This document shows positions 29,928-35,578 of a stretch of DNA of 35,578 nucleotides, one piece after another (the first letter of the stretch is position 1; each line of letters starts with the position of its first letter). The DNA lies in assembly GCF_021474425.1 (NCBI RefSeq), contig NZ_JAKEIP010000069.1, positions 1 to 35,578 on the forward strand. The letters run 5' to 3'. This DNA comes from Streptomyces muensis (lineage in GTDB: Bacteria > Actinomycetota > Actinomycetes > Streptomycetales > Streptomycetaceae). The notes below the pieces were generated by a model. That model saw only the letters and a program-made list of their open reading frames with translations, was not told where the DNA came from and did not search any database. The position numbers and the translations under genes were made by a program.

Positions 29928-30065
29928 TCAGACGTACAGCTTCCGCTTCTCGCGCTTCGGACTGCCGACCGATCCCTCGGTCACGTAAATCTCCCTGCCC
30001 TCACGAGTGAACCTCAGGTCTTCCTCAGGCTTTTCACGGAAGCTGTTCGTCCGCGAAGGCCACTG
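29928..30065 (-). pseudogene. Possible coding remnant antisense in the spacer
   Basis: The minus strand reads QWPSRTNSFREKPEEDLRF then TREGREIYVTEGSVGSPKR and EKRKLYV before a stop at 29930-29928. The composition is protein-like but no start codon precedes it. Family unknown; the rest of the 245-bp spacer holds only the promoter region of the next gene. Confidence 0.25.
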
Positions 30066-30102
30066 ACATGATCGTGTCAGCCGCAGGGGGATGAACTATC
30101 AA
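30064..30102 (+). promoter_or_regulatory. Palindrome and possible promoter of the secreted-protein gene
   Basis: TGACATGATCGTGTCA (30064-30079), a 16-bp palindrome with one mismatched pair, overlaps a weak -35; TATCAA (30097-30102) could be the -10. Confidence 0.35.
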
Positions 30103-30138
30103 TCCACTGCGCATTCACTCCCCTGACCAAGGAGAACC

Positions 30139-30828
30139 ATGCGCAAGTCCAGAATTTTGCTCGCCCCGAGCCTCGCTGTAGCCGTTCTGGCCACAGCCGG
30201 CCCCGCTTTCGCGGAAGACCCGACTCTCGCACCGACCGATACGCCGGTCGTTGGGACCGCTCCTCCGGCTCAGCCTGAAGAAAGCGATCTCGTCGAAGGC
30301 GCTCCTGAAACGCCGGCCCCCGCTCCGTCCGACGCCACCGCCACTGTGCCGGACGACGTGATCGTGCCGGCGCCCAAGGACAGCTTCACACCCGACGCAC
30401 AGGCGTGCGAGCCGCGCTGGATCTACTACCCGACGAGCAAGGACAAGGACTACCACAAGGGCGTAGGAGCCGAGCAGGCGAACTACAACGGCACATCGCG
30501 CACTGCGAAGTCGACGTTCGTCTCGGAGGTCTCTGGCACGGTCGGCATCTCCTACACCGGCGAGTTCAAGGTGGAGGGTTCTGCGGCAGTCATCAAGATC
30601 GAGGGAAAATTCGGGGTGAACGTCTCTGCATCGCTCACTGCCAGGCTCGGCAACACGATCGCCGTTGACACACCGCCCCGGAAGACAACCTTCGCTCGCT
30701 ACGGGGTTTACCGCCTCAAGAGCTACGGCTACAACCAGTACACGTACACAAACTGCACTAAGGGCGCGAAGAAGAACGTCACGATCTACACGCCGCACCG
30801 CATCGGCTGGGCCATTTGGGAGAAGTGA
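30139..30828 (+). CDS. Secreted protein with possible beta-pore-like domain
   Basis: A 229-residue exported protein. The signal peptide (KSRILLAPSLAVAVLATAGPAFA) is cleaved after AFA; residues 26-88 are Pro/Thr/Ala-rich. The mature domain begins near ACEPRWIYYPTSK and contains alternating hydrophobic/polar strands (AKSTFVSEVSGTVGISYTGEF, KVEGSAAVIKIEGKFGVNVS) followed by ARLGNTIAVDTPPRKTTFARYGVYRLKSYGYNQYTY. This resembles the insertion region of aerolysin/ETX-like proteins, but only by pattern. AAGGAGAACC precedes the ATG. A lipoprotein gene starts 1 nt after its stop. Function unknown. Confidence 0.75.
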   Translation: MRKSRILLAPSLAVAVLATAGPAFAEDPTLAPTDTPVVGTAPPAQPEESDLVEGAPETPAPAPSDATATVPDDVIVPAPKDSFTPDAQACEPRWIYYPTSKDKDYHKGVGAEQANYNGTSRTAKSTFVSEVSGTVGISYTGEFKVEGSAAVIKIEGKFGVNVSASLTARLGNTIAVDTPPRKTTFARYGVYRLKSYGYNQYTYTNCTKGAKKNVTIYTPHRIGWAIWEK

Positions 30829-30829
30829 A

Positions 30830-31348
30830 ATGCGTCCACGAACACTTGCGGGCCTCGGCATGGCCAGCCTGGTGTCACTTTCCCTCCTCACGGCCTGCAC
30901 ATCGGGTGACACAGGCGGCAAAAAGACTGCTGACAGCAACCATGCATCCCCGACAGACCAGAGCGTGGCGACCACGTCTCCCCATACGACATCGCCATCC
31001 GGACAGGTACCCCCCGAACTGGATGCCGATGAAACACTCGCGGGCCGCCAGAATCCGACGAGCGGAAACGCTAGTGTCGCGTACAAGGAGGGAAAGAAGG
31101 GCGACGCCCTCATCGTCGCGGTGCGCTGCCAGGGACAGGGGGAGATCAAGGTTTCCGTTCCGTCCGTCCACGTGTCGTTCCCCTTGGAATGCCTCGCCAA
31201 TGAGGTCAGCACGACCTACAACCAGCTGGCCGTCAGTGGTGTCGACCGCAGCGGTACCGTCTCCGTCGCCGCCCCGTCACCCATCCGGTGGTCCATGACC
31301 ATCGGCCGAGGGGTACCGACAAAGGAAGAACCGCCCCGTACTCAGTGA
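30830..31348 (+). CDS. Putative lipoprotein paired with the secreted protein
   Basis: A 172-residue protein with a lipobox LLTAC (Cys23), a Thr/Ser/Pro-rich stretch, and a C-terminal beta-rich domain (GDALIVAVRCQGQGEIKVSVPSVHVSFPLECLANEVSTTYNQLAVSGVDRSGTVSVAAPSPIRWSMTIG) with two cysteines that could pair. ATG at 30830 lies 1 nt after the upstream stop; GGGAGAAG at the end of the upstream gene serves as ribosome site, so the two are co-expressed. Family not recognised. Confidence 0.75.
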   Translation: MRPRTLAGLGMASLVSLSLLTACTSGDTGGKKTADSNHASPTDQSVATTSPHTTSPSGQVPPELDADETLAGRQNPTSGNASVAYKEGKKGDALIVAVRCQGQGEIKVSVPSVHVSFPLECLANEVSTTYNQLAVSGVDRSGTVSVAAPSPIRWSMTIGRGVPTKEEPPRTQ

Positions 31349-31354
31349 ACTGTT

Positions 31355-31795
31355 TCAGCGTTGCCACTCCAGGCTGAGGACAGCCGCGGCGATTGACGTC
31401 ATTCGATTCGGGCTGCCGCAGACAGCACCCGGTTGGCGGCTTGCTGGGTCGGTGTGAGATCGCGGTCCGGCGGGCGTCTGAGGGGCGTCGTCACCCAGGG
31501 GCTGGCTCCCATATAAGCCCGATCAGCGAGGACTGGGACGCCCTGGCGTCCACAGATAAGGATGATCCGGTGGGTGCCGGCCGCCGTCAGGTCGTGGGCA
31601 CGGCCGGGCCAGGACGGGTGAGATCCACAGCAACCGCCCGGCCGGATCGGTCACGACCTGCACGTTCACTCCGTGCCGGCGGTGCTTGTGGGAGTGGTCG
31701 GCCCGGCTGTCACCGACCCGGTCGCACTCGGCAAGGGCGCCGTCGAGCCCGGCTAGGGCGAGCCCTTCACCGTTCGCCCAGCCCAGCGCGCGAAC
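31355..31795 (-). pseudogene. IS5-family transposase remnant
   Basis: Translated fragments on the minus strand match the DDE region of Streptomyces IS5-group transposases: LDGALAECDRVGDSRADHSHKHRRHG and NVQVVTDPAGRLLWISP, then after a +1 shift GRAHDLTAAGTHRIILICG, RQGVPVLADRAYMGASPWV, TTPLRRPPDRDLTPTQ, and after a deletion of roughly 25 codons CGSPNRMTSIAAAVLSLEWQ with the stop at 31357-31355. The N-terminal third is missing or unreadable. The element is dead. I found no clear inverted ends; 31800-32060 beyond it holds no gene I can support. Confidence 0.8.
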
Positions 31796-32080
31796 CGGCC
31801 CCAAAAGATCGCATCTTGCCAAGCTGAGAGCGCGAGTTCGGCTCTCGTCGCCCGCTCCACGAAGAAGACCGAGGTCAGAGGCCCAGTCCTTCTTGCTGTG
31901 CGTCGTGATCAGTGTCGCGTGCCAGACAGAGATCGGGCACTGTCGGCGAAGGAGACCTGTGGTCGAGTTTCGCCTCACCAGGTCTCAAAACACCAGGTCA
32001 GTGACGTGACGTGGTTGTTCCGCTCAGAATCTGTGCCGACGGCCACAGCGAGCGGGATTCACGTAGGCTCATACTGAGTC

Positions 32081-32302
32081 ATGACTAAGCCTGCGGCACC
32101 GAAGCGTCATCTGCCCACCAGCCCCTTCAAGGCCCCGGTCGCACCGACTCCCAAGCACTTCGCCATGGGCGACCAGGTCACACACGACATGTACGGCCTC
32201 GGCCGGGTGGTCGGCATCGAGGACGGGATCGCGGCGCTCGTGGATTTCGGCTCGGCGCAAATGCGGATCTTGAGCCCGTACGCCAAGATGACCAAGTTGT
32301 AG
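32081..32302 (+). CDS. Small conserved protein with SH3/CarD-like domain
   Basis: A 73-residue protein. A basic Pro-rich N-terminus is followed by FAMGDQVTHDMYGLGRVVGIEDGIAALVDFGSAQMRILSPYAKMTKL, which has the G(D/E)xVxHxxYGxGxVxxIE pattern of CarD/TRCF RNA-polymerase-interaction-like or Tudor-like barrels. I recall similar proteins widely in Streptomyces, but with no function assigned. No Shine-Dalgarno site before the ATG. Confidence 0.75.
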   Translation: MTKPAAPKRHLPTSPFKAPVAPTPKHFAMGDQVTHDMYGLGRVVGIEDGIAALVDFGSAQMRILSPYAKMTKL

Positions 32303-32350
32303 AACCGCTGCTGTGCCCGGTTACGGCACGCCAGGCCCCATCAGGGACCT

Positions 32351-32554
32351 GTGACGAAAGGCAGATCTCTCATCGACTCGACTTCGCTGTTCTCCGCCCC
32401 GGAGGGGCAACCCCGACGTTCCACTGCAGTATCGCCGCCTCCCTCGACAAATCCCTTCCGGGCCCCGGACCTCGGAGAAGACGAGATCTTCTGGTCCGAT
32501 GATGAACAGGTACCCGCCCCGGGCACGCGTGCGACGGGGCCCAAGGCTGCCTAG
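32351..32554 (+). CDS. Short hypothetical protein
   Basis: A 67-residue frame (Ser/Pro-rich, acidic middle LGEDEIFWSDDEQVPAPG). GTG at 32351 with AGGGA 7 nt upstream. Third-position GC is lower than in neighbours. No family recognised; it could be spurious. Confidence 0.4.
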   Translation: MTKGRSLIDSTSLFSAPEGQPRRSTAVSPPPSTNPFRAPDLGEDEIFWSDDEQVPAPGTRATGPKAA

Positions 32555-32715
32555 CGCTGGTCTCGACAACTACTCGCGAGCTGTCTCCGGCGCTGCGGTG
32601 AGGAGTGCGGCCGTCTCAGTCTCCGTCTCGTTCATCCCCGTTCACGGTCGTTGAGGCGAGACCCGAAGCAGTTCCGGCACCGGCGGGCTGGTCGTCGCCC
32701 ATGAACCCAGGTGAA

Positions 32716-32750
32716 CGAAGGCCCCGACCGCCCAGCGGCTGGGGCCTTCG
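32716..32750. terminator. Hairpin (CGAAGGCCCC stem)
   Basis: CGAAGGCCCC (32716-32725) pairs with GGGGCCTTCG (32741-32750). The rest of the 288-bp gap (32555-32842) shows only a direct repeat TGGTTGCAGTTT/TGGTTGCACTT at 32759-32781 and no gene. Confidence 0.7.
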
Positions 32751-32842
32751 TCGTTCTCTGGTTGCAGTTTTGGTTGCACTTCGGCCGCTGGGTTCCGGCC
32801 GACACGATCGCCAGTGCGACCTTAAAGCTGCCGGCACAGCAG

Positions 32843-33277
32843 TCAGCCGGCCAGGGGCAGGGCGGCCGCTATCGCGTTGCGGTCCTTGCGGTTGACCAGC
32901 GGGAAGATGATCTTCAGGCCTTGCTCGCTGTCCGGTGAGGTGACGACGAAGGACGAGTTGAGCAGGCGCTCCTTGATGTCCGAGCGGACGAGACCGGCGC
33001 GCGGAATGGTCATCAGGTGTTCCTCGGGCCGGGCGAACGTCGGGTGCGCTCGGAAGATGAAGATGCGACGGTCGGTCATGGCCAAGTACATGGGGGTCGG
33101 CGCAGGGATCACAGCCATTCCACCGCCGCTCATGATCGCTGAGGCTGCCGCGAAGGCTGCCGTCCGGCGTACGGAGACGGAACTCAGATTCACGATGGTC
33201 GCCACCTCAACCCGCTCTTCAGGCTCGAGCATGGGGTCAATGGCGGCCAACAGCAGTCGGCGGCGCTTTCCGTTCAC
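32843..33277 (-). CDS. Bacterial PH-like domain protein
   Basis: A 144-residue protein. After RRRLLLAAIDPMLEPEERVEVATIVNLSS comes a short hydrophobic Ala/Gly stretch, then PMYLAMTDRRIFIFRAH...LMTIPRAGLVRSDIKERLLNSSFVVTSPDSEQGLKIIFPLVNRKDRNAIAAAL, the strand order and 'TDRRI(F/L)xF' turn of bacterial PH-like domains. GTG 33277 is supported by AGGAG about 10 nt upstream; the longer frame to 33445 has atypical sequence. Role unknown. Confidence 0.75.
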   Translation of the reverse strand: MNGKRRRLLLAAIDPMLEPEERVEVATIVNLSSVSVRRTAAFAAASAIMSGGGMAVIPAPTPMYLAMTDRRIFIFRAHPTFARPEEHLMTIPRAGLVRSDIKERLLNSSFVVTSPDSEQGLKIIFPLVNRKDRNAIAAALPLAG

Positions 33278-33555
33278 AGGTGGTGCTCCTGAAGGTTGGG
33301 CTTGAACCGGACGAGCTGCTCCCCTCCGGCGTGCGACAATCCGCCTTCCCGAGCGCCACCACAGGGTCCCGATACCCGGAAAGCAGCCGCGGGCCGGACT
33401 CCCCCGCGAGGCTCGTCGGCGTGAATCGTCGGCATACCTTGCCATACACGGTCACCGACTCCGCACGAAGGCCCGGGCGGCCGCCAACGTCCAGCAGTGG
33501 TGCGCACCGCCCTCAGCACGGCCGCTATGACCGTCACCGACCGATCCACATGGAG

Positions 33556-33696
33556 CTACGGATCAGACGGTTCTCGAACCGGCCGCCAGGGCGGAGGCCA
33601 CGGTGCCTCCTCACGCAAAGTCCTCAGCTCTGCTATCTGCAGCAAGCTCCGCCGAGCATGAGCGTAGAACTCGATCCGATGGACCTGCCCCGCCAC
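33556..33696 (-). CDS. Possible short ORF (46 aa)
   Basis: In the 500-bp gap between the PH-like and PD40 genes, a GTG-started frame encodes VAGQVHRIEFYAHARRSLLQ followed by IAELRTLREEAPWPPPWRP. The composition is protein-like but the ribosome site is weak and no family is recognised. The remainder of the gap shows nothing definite. Confidence 0.3.
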   Translation of the reverse strand: MAGQVHRIEFYAHARRSLLQIAELRTLREEAPWPPPWRPVREPSDP

Positions 33697-33736
33697 TGTG
33701 ACATTTCTTGATCCGGTTGCGCTCTTGGCCTGGGGG

Positions 33737-33756
33737 CCGGGAACGCCGGTTCCCGG
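33737..33756 (+). terminator. Hairpin upstream of the PD40 gene
   Basis: Perfect 8-bp stem CCGGGAAC / GTTCCCGG with loop GCCG, ending 18 nt before the GTG start. It may be a 5' UTR structure rather than a terminator. Confidence 0.5.
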
Positions 33757-33774
33757 TTTCCTGGGAGGGCTCAA

Positions 33775-34716
33775 GTGCTTTTCAGACGCGCCGTGCTGGC
33801 CGTAGGGATCGTCGTCGCCGCTGGTCTGCCGATGGCAGGGACCGCCGCGGCGGGGCAGGGGACTGCGGCCGGCCGGATCACCGCCACTGACTATTCCTCC
33901 GGCTCTCCTGCTCTCGTCTCGCTCGACCCCGTGAGCGGCGACGTCATCGGGACCTTCGCGCAGGGTGCCGAGGACGGCGTCCTCTCTCCGAAGGGCTCCA
34001 CCGTGGCGTACATCCAGCGCGACGACACCTGCATTCCCCAGACTGAGGGCTGCATGTACGCCCGGAACCTGGTGGTCGCCGAGGCCGACGGCAGTGACCA
34101 GCACGTTCTGGTCCGGGGAATCGCACCCGAGACCAACGAGGCCCCGTACGTCGGGCACCCCGACTGGTCCCCGGACGGCAAGCGGATCGTCTACGACAGC
34201 CCGCGCGGCATGGAGTGGATCAACAGCGACGGCACTGGCCAGGAGGTGCTCACGACGACCGGCGGAGCAGGCACCTTCTCGCCCGACGGCAAGAGCATCG
34301 CCTTCGTGAGGACCACCACGTACGAGACGGCCGACGGCTGGGAGTACGGCAGGGACGTCTGGGTCCTGGACACCGCCACCCGGCAGGTGCACCAGATCAG
34401 CACCGCTCGCAACGCGCTGTCCACGCCCGTCGACTGGTCCCCCGACGGGCAGCGCATCGTCTATGTCACCGAGAACGGCCTGAGTGTCGTCGATGTGGCG
34501 AGCGGCGCCGTCACCGAGCTGCAGAGCAGCTGGACGACCCCGCTCAGCAGCATCCAGGGCCCCGTCTTCTCGCCTGGCGGCACCCGGATCGCCTTCTCCG
34601 CCATGGACGGCTTCGACTACACCCACAGCACCTACGTCGTCGACGCCGCCGACGGAAAGAACCTCCAGGTCCTCAGGGGCCAGGCCGTGACCCCCACTGA
34701 CTGGATGAACAAGTAG
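33775..34716 (+). CDS. Secreted TolB-like PD40 beta-propeller protein
   Basis: A 313-residue exported protein. Signal peptide FRRAVLAVGIVVAAGLPMAGTAAAG, probable cleavage after TAAA. Repeated PD40 blades carry the motifs WSPDGKRIVYDS, FSPDGKSIAFV, WSPDGQRIVYV and FSPGGTRIAFS, with further degenerate blades, giving a six- or seven-bladed propeller. Family members act as protein-interaction modules. GGGAGGG precedes GTG 33775. It stands alone, without Tol-system partners. Confidence 0.88.
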   Translation: MLFRRAVLAVGIVVAAGLPMAGTAAAGQGTAAGRITATDYSSGSPALVSLDPVSGDVIGTFAQGAEDGVLSPKGSTVAYIQRDDTCIPQTEGCMYARNLVVAEADGSDQHVLVRGIAPETNEAPYVGHPDWSPDGKRIVYDSPRGMEWINSDGTGQEVLTTTGGAGTFSPDGKSIAFVRTTTYETADGWEYGRDVWVLDTATRQVHQISTARNALSTPVDWSPDGQRIVYVTENGLSVVDVASGAVTELQSSWTTPLSSIQGPVFSPGGTRIAFSAMDGFDYTHSTYVVDAADGKNLQVLRGQAVTPTDWMNK

Positions 34717-34845
34717 CCTGAGCGCCGACCGCGGGCCCAGGCGGTGCCTGCGGCCGCGGCCGGCCGCCCCGTGGTCGGCGGCCCAAGAGGCGCGCAGTGG
34801 GCGCGACGGAGCGTGGTGGTCCAAGCGGCTCCCATGTGTGACAGC

Positions 34846-35058
34846 TCAGTTGTCGGACCGCTCAGCGAGGGTGTGCGCGACGAGGGCGTTGGCGTGACCG
34901 TGGCCCAGCCCGTGCTCGGCCTTGAGCCAGTTCACGAGCTCCATGTGCTTGGTCAGAGGCGAGGAGTGGATGAGGTCCTTCCACTCCGCGATCGGGCGAC
35001 CGTACTTCTTCTCGATGGAAGGGAAGTAGCTGGCAGGGCCCTTCACGGTGGCGGTCAT
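34846..35058 (-). CDS. DUF4287 domain protein
   Basis: A 70-residue protein matching DUF4287: TVKGPASYFPSIEKKYGRPIAEWKDLI...HMELVNWLKAEHGLGHGHANALVAHTL. Often found alone or fused to DUF5655 proteins; function unknown. AGGACG precedes the ATG at 35058. Converges on the PD40 gene. Confidence 0.88.
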   Translation of the reverse strand: MTATVKGPASYFPSIEKKYGRPIAEWKDLIHSSPLTKHMELVNWLKAEHGLGHGHANALVAHTLAERSDN

Positions 35059-35152
35059 GTCAGTCGTCCTGTCTGTCCGTCGTCGCTTCGTTGTCGTTGC
35101 TGATATGACCGAGCGGCGCGAACGGAATCATCGGCGGAGAAGGTGCGCTGCG

Positions 35153-35378
35153 TCACATCTCCTGCTCACACACCTCCTGCTCGCCGACGTGCGGGGGCAG
35201 GTTGAAGAGCGGAAACAGCCGCTCGGTGTCCCGGAAGACATGGATGTCAGTGATCCGGTCCCCGGACATACCGCTTCGCCAGTGCCCGCTGAACGGCGTC
35301 GGGCGAATGCACCGCCGTGTCGCCTGTCTCTTCGCGGCGGGCGGCCAGTGTGGCGCGGGCTCGCGGTGGCGGGGGCAC
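35153..35378 (-). pseudogene. Frameshifted gene remnant
   Basis: From GTG 35378 the minus strand reads ...REETGDTAVHSPDAVQRALAKRYVRG and stops; a one-base shift in a G run near 35262 connects it to DRITDIHVFRDTERLFPLFN and LPPHVGEQEVCEQEM, ending at 35153. The second part resembles the end of a SnoaL/NTF2-like or polyketide-cyclase-like small protein, which is uncertain. Confidence 0.4.
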
Positions 35379-35425
35379 CTAGGCCAGGGCCTCCCAGAAG
35401 CCCAGGACCGCAGCTCGAAACCTCC

Positions 35426-35578
35426 TCAGAACAACCCGTCCTGCACCCCCGCTCCCCGTTCCCCGAACTCCCGTACCGGCACCGTCACTTCCCCCACGCC
35501 CTCGGCGGCCGGCACCAGCTCCCACCCCGTCATCAACCGCGTATCAACCACGACCACCCCGCCCTCACCGTCCCCGGC
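35426..35578 (-). CDS. C-terminal fragment of an unknown gene (cut by window end)
   Basis: The minus strand is open from the right edge to TGA at 35428-35426 and encodes ...GVVVVDTRLMTGWELVPAAEG then VGEVTVPVREFGERGAGVQD. High third-position GC indicates a real gene continuing beyond the window. Too short to assign. Confidence 0.6.
   Translation of the reverse strand, partial: AGDGEGGVVVVDTRLMTGWELVPAAEGVGEVTVPVREFGERGAGVQDGLF

Noticed and set aside
31800..32060. Second IS or gene downstream of the IS5 remnant
   Set aside because: Frames here give no recognisable transposase or other domain and no clear inverted ends were found.
32555..32710. Possible tRNA in the gap
   Set aside because: A CGTTCATC box resembles a T-loop, but no acceptor, D or anticodon stem can be folded around it.
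33280..33711. 143-codon frame on the plus strand
   Set aside because: Amino acid composition is random-like, no ribosome site, no domain.
33556..34824. 422-codon open frame on the minus strand
   Set aside because: Mostly antisense to the PD40 propeller gene; only the last 46 codons, outside that gene, look protein-like and are listed separately.

Overview
The window looks like a Streptomyces chromosome. Base composition is very GC-rich, GTG starts and strong AGGAGG-type ribosome sites are common, and the gene families are typical of the genus: a WhiB-like protein, a tandem SigF/SigN-type sigma pair, a DUF397/DUF5753 regulator cluster, an F420-dependent PPOX enzyme, and the tadA-associated protein.

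Layout. 1-5234: housekeeping genes, namely the end of a DUF1707/LiaF-like protein, a WhiB-like regulator, class II fructose-1,6-bisphosphatase (glpX), a DUF4245 protein, a nitroreductase, and exonuclease VII (xseB, xseA). 5235-5598: an imperfect palindromic repeat of a type that recurs in this window. 5599-12015: a ParB-like small protein, a LytR_C protein, upp, a small basic protein, the tadA module, tRNA-Ser(CGA), a small membrane protein, a Dabb protein, and the paired stress/development sigma factors sigF and sigN. From memory of S. coelicolor locus numbers, these two blocks lie far apart there, so the repeat at 5.3 kb may mark a rearrangement.

12065-18870: a lipoprotein and a small membrane protein. 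Then comes a MarR-controlled unit: a DHA2 exporter fused to three carboxypeptidase-regulatory-like repeats, and a YceI protein carrying the same kind of domain. It is followed by an F420-type NADP reductase, an HxlR regulator and an F420-dependent PPOX enzyme. 18979-21387: a TetR regulator and a second DHA2 exporter with a promoter-overlapping inverted repeat. 21479-27457 (minus): a likely four-gene operon of OmpR-type response regulator, sensor kinase, GT2-GtrA glycosyltransferase and GT39 glycosyltransferase, with ATGA overlaps at two of the three junctions. It suggests envelope sensing tied to surface glycosylation.

27536-35578 is accessory in character. It holds a gene with an internal double frameshift, a DUF5753/DUF397/anti-sigma-like ATPase regulator cluster, a secreted protein with a possible beta-pore pattern next to a lipoprotein, a decayed IS5-family transposase, small conserved proteins, a PH-like protein, a secreted PD40 propeller protein, a DUF4287 protein, and a frameshifted remnant. 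The most interesting unit is the exporter-YceI pair at 13.2-17.2 kb, in which a transporter and a predicted cytoplasmic lipid-binding protein share an unusual accessory domain. All functional calls rest on reading the sequence; nothing was searched against a database.
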